Origin: Neoasaia chiangmaiensis
GTDB lineage: Bacteria; Pseudomonadota; Alphaproteobacteria; Acetobacterales; Acetobacteraceae
Reading direction: 5' to 3'
Assembly (NCBI RefSeq): GCF_002005465.1
Contig: NZ_CP014691.1
Span: forward strand, 2,240,501-2,304,500
Length of the DNA stretch: 64,000 bases
The notes beneath the pieces are model-generated. The model did not search any database, was not told the origin of the DNA, and saw nothing but the letters and a program-made list of their open reading frames with translations. Position 1 is the stretch's first letter. Every line of letters starts with the position of its first letter. Made by a program: the position numbers and the translations under genes. This document shows, piece by piece, positions 9,449 to 18,064 of the stretch.

Positions 9449-10405
9449 CTAGAGCAGTTCCTGCAGGAGCGGGATCAGGGGGCGATCGGGCGCGGGCATC
9501 GGGTAATCGGCCAGACGGTCCGCCGGCACCCAGGCAAGTTCCTGACCTTCCCTTGATTGAGGAGTATTGCGCCAGCGCCGACAGAGATACAGCGGCATCA
9601 ACAGGTGGAACCTGCCGACATCCTGCGAGACGAAGGTAAAGGGGGCGAGGCAACTCTGCGCAATGTCGATGCCCAGCTCCTCCTGTAGCTCCCGCGTCAG
9701 GGCCTGCTCGGGATTTTCTCCGGCTTCCACCTTGCCGCCCGGAAATTCCCAAAGCCCGGCGAGCGGCTTGCCCTCCGGTCGTCTGGCCAGAAGAATACGC
9801 TGCTGCGCGTCCACCAGCGCCGCGGCCACGACCAGAACGGTTCGGCGGGTGTTGTTCGTTGTCGTGGCAGGCTCCGGCGCGATGTCCTCTCGTGATCCGG
9901 TGAACAGTTGCACCGGATGCTCGCTGCCGCGCGAAAGGAAACTCTTGCGTCCGGTTCCGGCCTCGCGGAAGCCGATTTTCCGGAGGACAGCCGCGGAAGC
10001 ATCGTTGTCGAAAGCAACGTCGGCGGTCAGATGTTCGATCGGGAGGGCAGCGAGGGCCCACCGCGCTGCCCGGCCCGCCGCCGCCGTCGCGACGCCCTGT
10101 CCCCAGTGGGCGCGACCGATCCAGTAGCCAAGGCTGGCGGTGCGCCGATTGCGTTCCAGCACGATCCCCACGCATCCGAGCAGCGCATCGTCCTTCGTGA
10201 CGGCGAAATGGAACGCTTCGCCACCGCTGCTACTGCGACGTGTTTCGGCGAGCCATGCATCGGCCAGTTCGCGCGGGTAGGGAAAGGGCAGATGACTGAG
10301 CATCCGCACCACGCTCCAGTCGTTGATGAGCCGATGCACGGCGGGCGCATCGGTTTCCTGAAGCATGCGGAGCGTATAGGGGCCCGCTTCGAGCGTTGGT
10401 GTCAC
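9449..10405 (-). CDS. GNAT N-acetyltransferase fused to a Nudix (MutT-like) hydrolase
   Basis: A 318-residue two-domain enzyme. Residues 8-165 are a RimJ/RimL-type GNAT domain (LRMLQETDAPAVHRLI, LGYWIGRAHWGQGVATAA acetyl-CoA loop, AFDNDASAAVLRKIGF). Residues 185-315 are a Nudix hydrolase with Nudix box GGKVEAGENPEQALTRELQE through residue 245, preceded by LLARRPEGKPLAGLWEFP, as in 8-oxo-dGTPase MutT. The Nudix half probably sanitises oxidised nucleotides; the acetyl acceptor is unknown. It starts at a GTG whose GTGA overlaps the TGA of the upstream Rieske gene, so the two are translationally coupled. The linker at 172-188 is Thr/Asn-rich. Confidence 0.88.
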   Translation of the reverse strand: MTPTLEAGPYTLRMLQETDAPAVHRLINDWSVVRMLSHLPFPYPRELADAWLAETRRSSSGGEAFHFAVTKDDALLGCVGIVLERNRRTASLGYWIGRAHWGQGVATAAAGRAARWALAALPIEHLTADVAFDNDASAAVLRKIGFREAGTGRKSFLSRGSEHPVQLFTGSREDIAPEPATTTNNTRRTVLVVAAALVDAQQRILLARRPEGKPLAGLWEFPGGKVEAGENPEQALTRELQEELGIDIAQSCLAPFTFVSQDVGRFHLLMPLYLCRRWRNTPQSREGQELAWVPADRLADYPMPAPDRPLIPLLQELL

Positions 10406-11532
10406 GAAGCCTCGTGAACCGGTGCCACGCCACAGCGGCGCAGCAGGTCGCGCAGCATGTTGATGACGGGGAACACTTCCTGGTTATGGTCGCCCCCCAG
10501 TTCCCGCCACGCCTGCTGTTCCAGCTCCACGATATCGCGGTCCTCGCGGAAAATCCGCTCGGTAAACGCGACGAGGAACGGCCATGCCAGTTCCAGCGCG
10601 CCTTTCAGCTTGGGCCGGCGGATGGACAGAAGGCCGAACACGCGACAGGTCAGTTGCGCCTCGTCCTGCGGGACGTAGACGATCCACAGGTCCATGACGG
10701 GGGGTGCGCCGTCGGTGCTGATGCGCAGCGTCTGGTAAGGATATTCGGTGCGGATCGTCATGACGTCGCGATGGGCGTATTTGGCGCTGTTGTCGCGGCG
10801 CTGCCCGAAAATGATCGTCTCGCCCCAGGGCTGTTTGCCATCCGTGCGGGCGAAGCTGTAGCGCGCTTCGACCATCGCCGGCTGAATGTCGTTGCCGAGG
10901 AACCGCGGCTTCATTTTGCCCATCTGCTTCATGTGCATGAACTGATGATTCATATCCATCAGGTTTTCATGCATGAAGCTGTAATGGCAATCGACATGTC
11001 GCCCGAAGCGGCGTGTCTTGTATTCCGGGTCCTCCGCGCGTGCGAGGGACGGGAGGGGAACGCTCGCCGCAAGATCGGGATCGCCAGGGAAGACGAAGAT
11101 CAGCCCGCCGACTTCCCGGCACGGATAAGTGCGCACGCCGTTCGGCAGCTTGCCCTTGCCGAGATACGGCACGTCGATGCAGCGGCCTGAACGGCCATAG
11201 GCCCAACCGTGATAGCAGCACTGCACGGACTCGCCTTCGACGCGGCCTTTGCTGAGTGGCACCTGACGGTGCGCGCATCGGTCTTCGAGGGCAAAGACCT
11301 CGCCTTCCTGGGGGCGGACAAGCGCGATGGGCTGGCCGGCATAGCGTGTACCGATTGTCTTGCCGCGCTTGAGTTCATGCGACCAGCCAACGGGATACCA
11401 GTAGTTCGGGTCGCACTTGATCCGACGCAAATCCGCATGACCGTCACTCGACGCGCCGTCTTCCGCCATGATGGCGGTGGACGGGACAACGTCGTTGTCG
11501 AATTCGATCTCGGGAGCGAGGCTCTGCGTCAT
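10402..11532 (-). CDS. Rieske 2Fe-2S aromatic ring-hydroxylating oxygenase, alpha subunit-like
   Basis: A 376-residue oxygenase. Rieske ligands are Cys86-x-His88 and Cys105-x2-His108 (CAHR and CCYHGW). The catalytic domain has a mononuclear-iron motif MDMNHQFMH with His196 and His200. This layout matches single-component-type oxygenases (vanillate demethylase / carbazole / pheophorbide-oxygenase relatives) that need a separate reductase; no reductase gene is nearby. The ATG at 11532 follows AAGGAAG, a good site. Its substrate is not readable from the sequence. It is co-transcribed with the GNAT-Nudix gene through a GTGA overlap. Confidence 0.88.
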   Translation of the reverse strand: MTQSLAPEIEFDNDVVPSTAIMAEDGASSDGHADLRRIKCDPNYWYPVGWSHELKRGKTIGTRYAGQPIALVRPQEGEVFALEDRCAHRQVPLSKGRVEGESVQCCYHGWAYGRSGRCIDVPYLGKGKLPNGVRTYPCREVGGLIFVFPGDPDLAASVPLPSLARAEDPEYKTRRFGRHVDCHYSFMHENLMDMNHQFMHMKQMGKMKPRFLGNDIQPAMVEARYSFARTDGKQPWGETIIFGQRRDNSAKYAHRDVMTIRTEYPYQTLRISTDGAPPVMDLWIVYVPQDEAQLTCRVFGLLSIRRPKLKGALELAWPFLVAFTERIFREDRDIVELEQQAWRELGGDHNQEVFPVINMLRDLLRRCGVAPVHEAS

Positions 11533-11877
11533 GGACTTCCTTCAGGCGCGGTGATCGGCGTGATCCGGATCGCGAACGGCCGGTGAGCGCGATCCTAGCA
11601 GCCTCGGGCGGGCCGCGGAAAGAGCATGCTTCAATCGCCTGAAAAAGTTTCGGACAAATAATGAAACGCATCACTGCGAATGCGGGTTTTCCGCACCATA
11701 GTTCCGGAAAAGTCGAACTCCGAGAAACATAATTCCTTTAAAATTGGGTCAAACGTATCTTTTATGTCGCAGGTTACCAAAATCCGGTCGGAAAAGATGT
11801 TGCGAGCTTGAAACCTTACTGTTTGATGTCGTAACGAACAGATATCCATCCACGAACGCCGGAGCATCAAATCCAAG
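11533..11877. other. 345-bp divergent regulatory region (Rieske gene / TonB receptor)
   Basis: No ORF is supported here. The half from about 11640 to 11877 is distinctly AT-richer than its surroundings and must hold the TonB-receptor promoter. The pair TTGAAA (about 11812) and GTAACG 16-17 bp later is only a weak match. No clear Fur box is seen in this interval. Confidence 0.5.
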
Positions 11878-14463
11878 ATGTCATTAAAGCGCAGCCTTTT
11901 CGCCGCTACCATTTTGGCATTGCCTTTCGGTGTGGCCCATGCGGCGACCCCGTCGCAAACGAAGCATAAGCACGCTTCGCATAAGACTGCCCCTGCCGCC
12001 CGTAGCGCCTCCACGCCAGGCACCGTTGCGTCCGCTGCACCAGCGGCTGTTCCGGCACCATCGATGACATCGTCACGGACGCGTCGTCGCAGCTCGGCAC
12101 GCGATGCAAGCGGCGACGCCGGCGAGTCGGTCATCGTGACCGGGACGCATGCCTTCAATCGACGTGCGCGTGACAGTTCATCGCCTGTATCGGTGGTATC
12201 GAGCGCCGCGCTGCGTCGCTCCGGACAGCTCAATCTGGCCGATGCCATTACGCGCGTCGATCCGTCGATCACCATGATGGCCAACGGCTCCGACGCCGGT
12301 GCGCTGACATCGTCGATTCGTATGCGCGGCCTGAATCCGAATGAGGTGCTGGTTCTGGTGGACGGCAAGCGCCGTAATACGACGGCCAACATCTATGCCG
12401 ATGCCGGGCCGCAGATGGGCTCGACGCCTGTCGACCTCAACATGATTCCCGCTGGTGCGATCGATCATATCGAGATTCTTCGTGATGGCGCGGCGGCGAT
12501 GTACGGTTCCGATGCGATCGCGGGCGTCGTGAACATCATTACCAAGAAGACGTCGCATGGGATCAATACCGTCGCGCAGACGGGTGCGAACGCTTATAAT
12601 GGCGATGGCTGGCAGTATCTTGTCGGCGCGGATGGCGGTACGAAGCTTGGCAAGGACGGCTTCCTGCATATCAGCGGGCAGGTGTACCACACCGACCATA
12701 TGGTGGTGAATTCGCGGAGCGCGGCGGATAATCGCGCCGACAAGACCCTGTATCCGCAATATGCGAAATATAATTTTCCGGCGAATTCCAACAAAATTCT
12801 CAGCAATCCGGAGGAGACGCGCGAAAACCTCTCGATCGAATGGGGCAAGGATATCACCGAGGGGATCAACACCTATGGTTTGATCACCTATGCGCATCGC
12901 CATGCCGAAGCTTATGAGAATTATCGTGTTCCTTCGGTGGCGCCTTCTGCCTATCCCTATGGTTTCTCGCCGCTTGAGACGATCGAGGAAAACAACTTCC
13001 AGGCCAACCTCGGCATCAAGGGTGACAATCTTTTCGGTTTCCACTGGGATCTGAGCACGCTTTACGGCGAGGACGACGACGATATCGGGAACAAGAACAC
13101 GTTCAATCCGAACTACTACAAGCAATATGGATCGTCGCCGACGACAGTTCGCGGCGAGAGCTATAAGCTTGCGCAGTGGACCAGCAATTTCGACATGCGG
13201 CGTAATTTCAATATTGCCAATGTCGTGCCCATGACCCTGGCGATGGGTGCCGAACATCGTCTTGAAATGTATCATGTCTACGCCGGTGAACCGGCATCGT
13301 ATCTGTTGGGCGGTACACAGGGTTACGCGGGCCTGACGCCGCAGAACGCAGGCCAATGGCAACGCAATGTCTGGGCCGGTTATATCGACGGCGATTTCCA
13401 TCCTACGAAGAAGTGGGACCTCGATTTCGCGGGTCGCTTTGAACACTACACGGACTTTGGCAATACGGAGAACGGCAAGGTCACGACGCGTTACGACTTC
13501 ACGAAACAGATCGCGATCCGTGGCACGATCAGCAACGGGTTCCGCGCGCCGACCTTGCCGGAAGAGCACTTCAGTTCGCTGAACGTCTCGCCGACCGGCG
13601 CTTCCGGGCTTCTGTCGACCACCAGCGTCGCGGGCCGTACCATCGGCGCCCAGAACCTCAAGCCGGAGCGCTCGACCAGCGCGGAGGGTGGCATCATCGT
13701 CGAGCCGGTTCCCGGTTTCCATGTCTCGGCGGATGTCTATCAGATCAATATCCGCGATCGGATTATCGGATCGGCGACGGTCAACGGACAGACCGCTTAC
13801 GATGCGATTGCGTTGACGGGCGTTCAGGTGCCGTCCGGCGATATCGCCCTGTCGGACGTGACGGCCAACTACTTCGCCAATGCGGCGAGCACGCGTACGC
13901 AGGGTCTGGATATCGAAGCGGACTATCTGTTGCATATGCATCGCTACGGTAATCTGAACCTGTCGATGATGCTCAACCTGAACCGCACGCGCATTCATCA
14001 CGTCAACACGGATGCGTTCGGCAACCCGTTGGTGAATGCGCAAACGCTTGGTTATCTGACCACAGGTTCACCACGCAGCAAGATCATCCTCAATGCCTAC
14101 TGGACCTATCATCAGTGGGATGTGAACGTTCGCCAGACGCGTTATGGTCAGACGACGTCCATGCTGTCCTACCAGAACCTGGCCTCCACGACGCAGACCT
14201 GCCAGGGGCAGCCGTTGCAGTATTCCAACGTCTGCTGGGCGCAGTTCAACAACACGCCTGTCTGGCTCACCGACCTCGAGGTGGGATATCGCTTCAACGA
14301 TCACTGGCATCTGGCGATCGGGGCGAACAATATCTTCAATGAGCGGCCACGTCACGTGAACCGGGTCAACAACTATCTCGGCCCGAAAATCTACGACACC
14401 GACTCTTCGGGCATCCCCATCGGAGGCGGATATTATTACGGGCGTATCAACGCCAATTTCTGA
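11878..14463 (+). CDS. TonB-dependent outer membrane receptor
   Basis: An 861-residue ligand-gated outer-membrane transporter energised by TonB. Seen: a signal peptide (MSLKRSLFAATILALPFGVAHA, cut near residue 22-23), then an unusually long basic and Ala/Ser-rich linker to about residue 80. A TonB-box-like ESVIVTGT is followed by the plug domain (SSPVSVVSSAALRRSG, GALTSSIRMRGLNPNEVLVL, IEILRDGAAAMYGSDAIAGV) and a C-terminal 22-strand barrel ending in an aromatic residue (RINANF). The plug motif and barrel terminus are complete. The ligand is unknown; it could be a siderophore, heme, cobalamin or sugar. The upstream ribosome site GGAG is about 13 bp from the ATG. A strong terminator follows. 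Confidence 0.93.
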   Translation: MSLKRSLFAATILALPFGVAHAATPSQTKHKHASHKTAPAARSASTPGTVASAAPAAVPAPSMTSSRTRRRSSARDASGDAGESVIVTGTHAFNRRARDSSSPVSVVSSAALRRSGQLNLADAITRVDPSITMMANGSDAGALTSSIRMRGLNPNEVLVLVDGKRRNTTANIYADAGPQMGSTPVDLNMIPAGAIDHIEILRDGAAAMYGSDAIAGVVNIITKKTSHGINTVAQTGANAYNGDGWQYLVGADGGTKLGKDGFLHISGQVYHTDHMVVNSRSAADNRADKTLYPQYAKYNFPANSNKILSNPEETRENLSIEWGKDITEGINTYGLITYAHRHAEAYENYRVPSVAPSAYPYGFSPLETIEENNFQANLGIKGDNLFGFHWDLSTLYGEDDDDIGNKNTFNPNYYKQYGSSPTTVRGESYKLAQWTSNFDMRRNFNIANVVPMTLAMGAEHRLEMYHVYAGEPASYLLGGTQGYAGLTPQNAGQWQRNVWAGYIDGDFHPTKKWDLDFAGRFEHYTDFGNTENGKVTTRYDFTKQIAIRGTISNGFRAPTLPEEHFSSLNVSPTGASGLLSTTSVAGRTIGAQNLKPERSTSAEGGIIVEPVPGFHVSADVYQINIRDRIIGSATVNGQTAYDAIALTGVQVPSGDIALSDVTANYFANAASTRTQGLDIEADYLLHMHRYGNLNLSMMLNLNRTRIHHVNTDAFGNPLVNAQTLGYLTTGSPRSKIILNAYWTYHQWDVNVRQTRYGQTTSMLSYQNLASTTQTCQGQPLQYSNVCWAQFNNTPVWLTDLEVGYRFNDHWHLAIGANNIFNERPRHVNRVNNYLGPKIYDTDSSGIPIGGGYYYGRINANF

Positions 14464-14472
14464 ACGCCAAAG

Positions 14473-14498
14473 AAAAGCCGGGCATTCGCCCGGCTTTT
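14473..14498. terminator. Bidirectional intrinsic terminator
   Basis: An 11-bp stem (AAAAGCCGGGC / GCCCGGCTTTT) with loop ATTC, followed by T-rich sequence on the plus strand and by CTTTTCTTT on the minus strand. It sits between the convergent TonB-receptor and DUF815 genes and can serve both. Confidence 0.92.
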
Positions 14499-14502
14499 TT
14501 CT

Positions 14503-15345
14503 TCAACCCAGTTCCGCCGACATATTGTCTATGAATTGTGCCGCAACGCGGCCCGACCGGCTTCCGCGTTCCATCGACCATTGCAGTGCCCGGCGATGCA
14601 ACGTCGCACGGTCGACCGGCAACCTGCGATCGGCGGCATAGGCGTCGACCATCGCAAGATATGTATCCTGATTTGCGCCGTGGACGCCGATCCACAAGCC
14701 GAAGCGATCCGAAAGCGACACCTTTTCCTCAACGGCTTCATGCGGGTTGAGCGCGCTGCCGTTTTCGTTCTCGATCGCGTCGCGCGGCATCAGATGACGG
14801 CGATTGGACGTGGCATAAAATACGACGTTGTTCGGACGACCCATGATGCCGCCGTCCAGAACTGATTTGAGGGATTTGTAATCCGCATCCTGGCTTTCGA
14901 AGGAAAGGTCGTCGCAGAAGACGATGCAGCGGCGCGGTTGCTGACGCAGAATCGTCAGAAGGCGGGGAAGGGTCGAGAGGTCGTCGCGCTGGATTTCGAT
15001 CAGGACCAGAGCATCGGGCGTTTCAGCGTTGATCCGGGCATGCGCTGCCTTGACGAGGGACGACTTGCCCATCCCGCGCGCCCCCCAGAGCATGACGTTA
15101 TTGGCGGGGCGCCCGGCCGCGAAATGGCGCGTATTTTCCAGCACCAGCCCGATCTGGCGTTCAACGCCCCGCAAGAGGGCGAGATCGACTCCTGCGACAT
15201 GCGGCACGGGTGTGAGCGTGCCGGTCTCGCCCTGCCAGACGAAGGCGTTGCATGTTTGCAGCGTGTCGGCGTTCGGCAGCGGCGGTGCAAGACGTTCCAG
15301 CGCCCCGGCGATACGCTCGAGTTGGGTGAGCCACGATGCATCCAT
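14503..15345 (-). CDS. DUF815-family AAA-type ATP-binding protein
   Basis: A 280-residue P-loop ATPase of the DUF815 family (COG2607). Seen: Walker A WGARGMGKSSLVKA, the Walker-B-like IVFCDDLSFE, and conserved LKSVLDGGIMGRPNNVVFYA, TSNRRHLMPRD and EKVSLSDRFGLWIG. The ATG at 15345 has GGAAAGGAAAGCGCAC upstream; the longer frame to 15489 runs into the promoter of yajC and is not favoured. Known: members are widespread in alphaproteobacteria, with a role not firmly established. It is divergent from yajC. Confidence 0.88.
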   Translation of the reverse strand: MDASWLTQLERIAGALERLAPPLPNADTLQTCNAFVWQGETGTLTPVPHVAGVDLALLRGVERQIGLVLENTRHFAAGRPANNVMLWGARGMGKSSLVKAAHARINAETPDALVLIEIQRDDLSTLPRLLTILRQQPRRCIVFCDDLSFESQDADYKSLKSVLDGGIMGRPNNVVFYATSNRRHLMPRDAIENENGSALNPHEAVEEKVSLSDRFGLWIGVHGANQDTYLAMVDAYAADRRLPVDRATLHRRALQWSMERGSRSGRVAAQFIDNMSAELG

Positions 15346-15466
15346 GTGCGCTTTCCTTTCCGCAGGCGACAGCTTGACGTGAATGGCGCAGAAACTATGG
15401 TCCCGGCTTGTTCCCGGCAAGCCGGTGCCTGCTCCGGCGTTTCTCACATTAAACGGAATTCTCATC

Positions 15467-15781
15467 ATGCTCGCCAATAGCGGCATCATCTCCTTCCTTC
15501 CGATGATCCTGGTGTTCGTCGTTTTCTATTTCCTGCTGATCCGGCCGCAGCAGGCGAAGCAGCGCGAACTGCGCGCGCAACTGGCGGGTCTGCGTCGTGG
15601 CGACCGCGTGCAGACATCTGGCGGCATCATCGGCGTGGTGCAGGCGACGCGTGACGGTGCGAAGGAGATCGAGATCGAGATTGCGCCGGGCATCCGCGTT
15701 CAGTGCGTGCGCGATGCGGTGACCGTGGTTCTGTCGAGCAGTGCGAAGCCTGCGAACGATCTGGCTAAAGCGAAGAAATAA
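15467..15781 (+). CDS. yajC: Preprotein translocase subunit YajC
   Basis: A 104-residue inner-membrane accessory of SecDF. Seen: one N-terminal transmembrane helix (IISFLPMILVFVVFYFLLI), the RPQQAKQREL motif, LRRGDRVQTSGGIIGVV and a basic tail. The start ATG at 15467 is chosen because it opens the family N-terminus; a longer frame from 15383 would add an atypical 28-residue leader. secD and secF are not seen downstream. A bidirectional terminator follows at once. Confidence 0.94.
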   Translation: MLANSGIISFLPMILVFVVFYFLLIRPQQAKQRELRAQLAGLRRGDRVQTSGGIIGVVQATRDGAKEIEIEIAPGIRVQCVRDAVTVVLSSSAKPANDLAKAKK

Positions 15782-15785
15782 AAAA

Positions 15786-15806
15786 GGCCGGACAAGACGT
15801 CCGGCC
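15786..15806. terminator. Bidirectional terminator between yajC and sodB
   Basis: An 8-bp perfect stem GGCCGGAC / GTCCGGCC with a 5-nt loop. It has A-rich sequence on the yajC side and CCCTTTCTTT after it, so it can act in both directions for the convergent yajC and sodB. Confidence 0.88.
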
Positions 15807-15813
15807 CTTTCTT

Positions 15814-16422
15814 TCAGGCGGACTGCAATTCCGCCTCGGCGAATTCGTAATTCGCCAGCTTGTCCAGATAGTTCGTGATGTAATCCGGACGGCGATTGCG
15901 GAAATCGAGATAATAGGCGTGTTCCCACACGTCCAGACCGAGCAGTACCTTGCCCTGGCCTTCCGCCAGCGGGTTGGAGCCGTTCGGCGTCTTGGTCACG
16001 ACCAGCTTGCCGCTGGGATCAAGCACCAGCCAGGCCCAGCCGGAGCCGAACTGCGTGGTGGCAGCCTGCTTGAAGGCCGTCTTGAAGGCATCGAGGCCAC
16101 CGAAATCGGCATCGATCTTCTCGGCCAGCTTGCCCGGCAGCTTGCCGCCTGTCGGAGACAGGTTCTTCCAGAAGAGGATGTGGTTCCAATGCTGGCCGGC
16201 ATTGTTGAAAACGGGTGCCTGCGCGGCATCGCCCTTCACGGCGAGGATGATTTCTTCCAGGCTCTTGCCCTGAAGTTCGGGCTTGCTTTCGACGAAGCCG
16301 TTCAGGGCCGTGACATAGGCCTGATGGTGCTTGCCGTGGTGCAGTTCCAGCGTTTCCTGGCACATGCCGGCCGCGGCAAGGGCGTTGGTCTGGTAGGGAA
16401 GGGAAGGCAGTTCGAAGGCCAT
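15814..16422 (-). CDS. sodB: Superoxide dismutase, Fe/Mn family
   Basis: A 202-residue cytoplasmic dismutase converting superoxide to peroxide and oxygen. Seen: metal ligands in LELHHGKHHQAYVTALN, NNAGQHWNHILFW, GSGWAWLVLD and the C-terminal LDVWEHAYYLDFRNRRPDYI. The GQHWNH and WEHAYYLD context is closest to iron-type SodB. The length is normal and the start is at 16422. It has no signal peptide. The yajC terminator separates it from yajC; upstream, 106 bp separates it from an oxidoreductase gene. Confidence 0.95.
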   Translation of the reverse strand: MAFELPSLPYQTNALAAAGMCQETLELHHGKHHQAYVTALNGFVESKPELQGKSLEEIILAVKGDAAQAPVFNNAGQHWNHILFWKNLSPTGGKLPGKLAEKIDADFGGLDAFKTAFKQAATTQFGSGWAWLVLDPSGKLVVTKTPNGSNPLAEGQGKVLLGLDVWEHAYYLDFRNRRPDYITNYLDKLANYEFAEAELQSA

Positions 16423-16528
16423 GGCGCCTCTCCATTTCTGTCAGCGTGACAGCACGGGACGGGGTTGCCCGCGCTTTGCTCTATCGCAGCTATGAGCGCC
16501 GGAGACGCCCGTCAAGGTTTCGCCGCGA

Positions 16529-17428
16529 TCACGAATCCTGATGCGGCACGATGCTATGCTCCATTGCGCCGATCAGCGACCCGTAATCGTCATTGGCATG
16601 GCGACGGTTCGCCAGAGCCAGGGCCTGGGCAGCGACGGCCATGCCGGGCATGAACGCCCCGACGTCGCGGCCCGTATCGATCAGCAGGCCCATGTCCTTG
16701 GACATCAGGCGCGTCGGGAACTGTGGCGGGAAAGCACCTTTCTGTGCGGCCAGAAGCTTGCGTTTGTGGTGCGGGGAAATTACCGCCACCTGAGCGAGCG
16801 CGTCATAAAGGGTATCGCGATCCAGGCCCGCGCAGAGTCCATAGATCACGCCTTCTGACACGATGTTGAGCGTCGCGCCCATGATGCCGTTGACAACCAG
16901 TTTGAGCTTCGTGCCAGCCCCGCTGGGGCCGGCATGGACAATCGCCTTGCTGATGGCTTCCAGAACCGGTCGTGCGGCGTCGACGTCGGCGGCCTCGCCA
17001 CCGACGAGCATCACGAGTTCGCCCTTTTCCGCCTCCGGCGTGCTGCCGGACATCGGCGCGTCGAGCACCCGGACATCGTGTTCCTTTCCGGCCTTCTGAA
17101 GGGCGTCGGTGGCTTCCGGGGAGACTGTGCTGGTGTTGAGGACCAGCATGCCGGGGCGCGCACCGGCGAAGATGCCCTCCTTACCGTCGGCGGATCTGGC
17201 AAGCGCGGCATCGTTGGGCACGCAGACGATTATCAGATCGGCCTGTTCGGCGACGGCCTTCGGCGTCGGGAGAAGGGTCGTCTGATCCTCGTCGGTCTTG
17301 CCGGAGGGAACGAAGGCGATGATCCGGTATCCGGCCTTGCGGAGGTTGGCGCCCATGCGAATGGCCATGGCGCCGTAGCCGATGAAGCCGATTGTCCTGA
17401 CGGATGTGTTCACTGCCGCGTTACCCAT
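16529..17428 (-). CDS. NAD(P)-dependent beta-hydroxyacid dehydrogenase (3-hydroxyisobutyrate dehydrogenase family)
   Basis: A 299-residue oxidoreductase. Seen: the Rossmann motif IGFIGYGAMAIRMGANLRKAGY (GxGxxG near residue 17), NTSTVSPEAT, the substrate-binding segment VLDAPMSGSTPEAEKGELVMLVGG, the catalytic Lys in GAGTKLKLVVNGIMG, and FPTRLMSKDMGLLID. The family includes tartronate-semialdehyde, 3-hydroxyisobutyrate and sulfolactaldehyde dehydrogenases; the specific substrate cannot be set. Nothing downstream suggests valine catabolism, and it appears monocistronic. Confidence 0.87.
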   Translation of the reverse strand: MGNAAVNTSVRTIGFIGYGAMAIRMGANLRKAGYRIIAFVPSGKTDEDQTTLLPTPKAVAEQADLIIVCVPNDAALARSADGKEGIFAGARPGMLVLNTSTVSPEATDALQKAGKEHDVRVLDAPMSGSTPEAEKGELVMLVGGEAADVDAARPVLEAISKAIVHAGPSGAGTKLKLVVNGIMGATLNIVSEGVIYGLCAGLDRDTLYDALAQVAVISPHHKRKLLAAQKGAFPPQFPTRLMSKDMGLLIDTGRDVGAFMPGMAVAAQALALANRRHANDDYGSLIGAMEHSIVPHQDS

Positions 17429-17491
17429 GATTGTTGTTCCGATCGTCGCAAATGTCGTGACCTACACGCCTTGACGATCAAGGAGTTGCGA

Positions 17492-18064
17492 TCATGACAT
17501 CAGCTTAGGATTGTCGCCGGTGGACTCAAGCGCATTGGCGATACGTGCAAGCAGGGGTAACAGGGCGGACGGGCGCTGAACGGCCGGATGTGTCGTATCG
17601 GCGAGCAGCAGGCCATCGGGCAGGCAGGTCAATGTATCGGGCCGGAAGGGAATGCGGTGACGGGGCACGCCGCAGGCCTCGACGACGGCGGTGTGGGCAG
17701 CTACCCCCAATGCAACTGCCACCCTCAGGTAGGGGATGGTGCGGAAGGCTTGTGCGATGATGGCGGCGCTGGTCATCGCTTGCGTGACCGAAGGTAATGC
17801 ACAGGGCGACGCGTTTTCTCCACCAATAACGAGAAACCGCGTCCTGATGGCGACCCGGTTTTCCTCTCCCTGACGAACATCGGCGTCATGCCCGACCAGA
17901 AAGCCGTTGTTTTCCAGTAACGCGTGCAGACGGCGCAGTCGCGCCGGTGCACAGGGGCCGACCATGACGAACATGGCCTCGGTCGGCGGTGTCGCCACGT
18001 CGATGGTGGCGACATGATCGAACGTATCGAAGGCGGGAGCAGAAGCTGGGGGCTTGAAGGTCAA
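17492..18064 (-). CDS. Uracil-DNA glycosylase-like protein (divergent)
   Basis: A 190-residue protein of the UDG-like fold. Seen: MFVMVGPCAPARLRRLHALLENNGF in the place of the family motif GxAPAxxG, VAVALGVAAHTAVV and DTTHPAVQRPSA where active enzymes have a YHP-type motif. The N-terminal catalytic polar residue and the usual iron-sulphur cysteines are not recognisable, so activity is doubtful. It begins at a TTG whose TTGA overlaps the stop of the NYN-domain gene, indicating coupling. Alternative: an unrelated nucleotide-binding protein. The assignment is moderately sure at best. Confidence 0.5.
   Translation of the reverse strand: MTFKPPASAPAFDTFDHVATIDVATPPTEAMFVMVGPCAPARLRRLHALLENNGFLVGHDADVRQGEENRVAIRTRFLVIGGENASPCALPSVTQAMTSAAIIAQAFRTIPYLRVAVALGVAAHTAVVEACGVPRHRIPFRPDTLTCLPDGLLLADTTHPAVQRPSALLPLLARIANALESTGDNPKLMS

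Noticed and set aside
12178-14043. 621-codon antisense frame over the TonB receptor
   Set aside because: The plus-strand receptor has signal peptide, plug and barrel; the antisense protein is Arg-rich with no motif.
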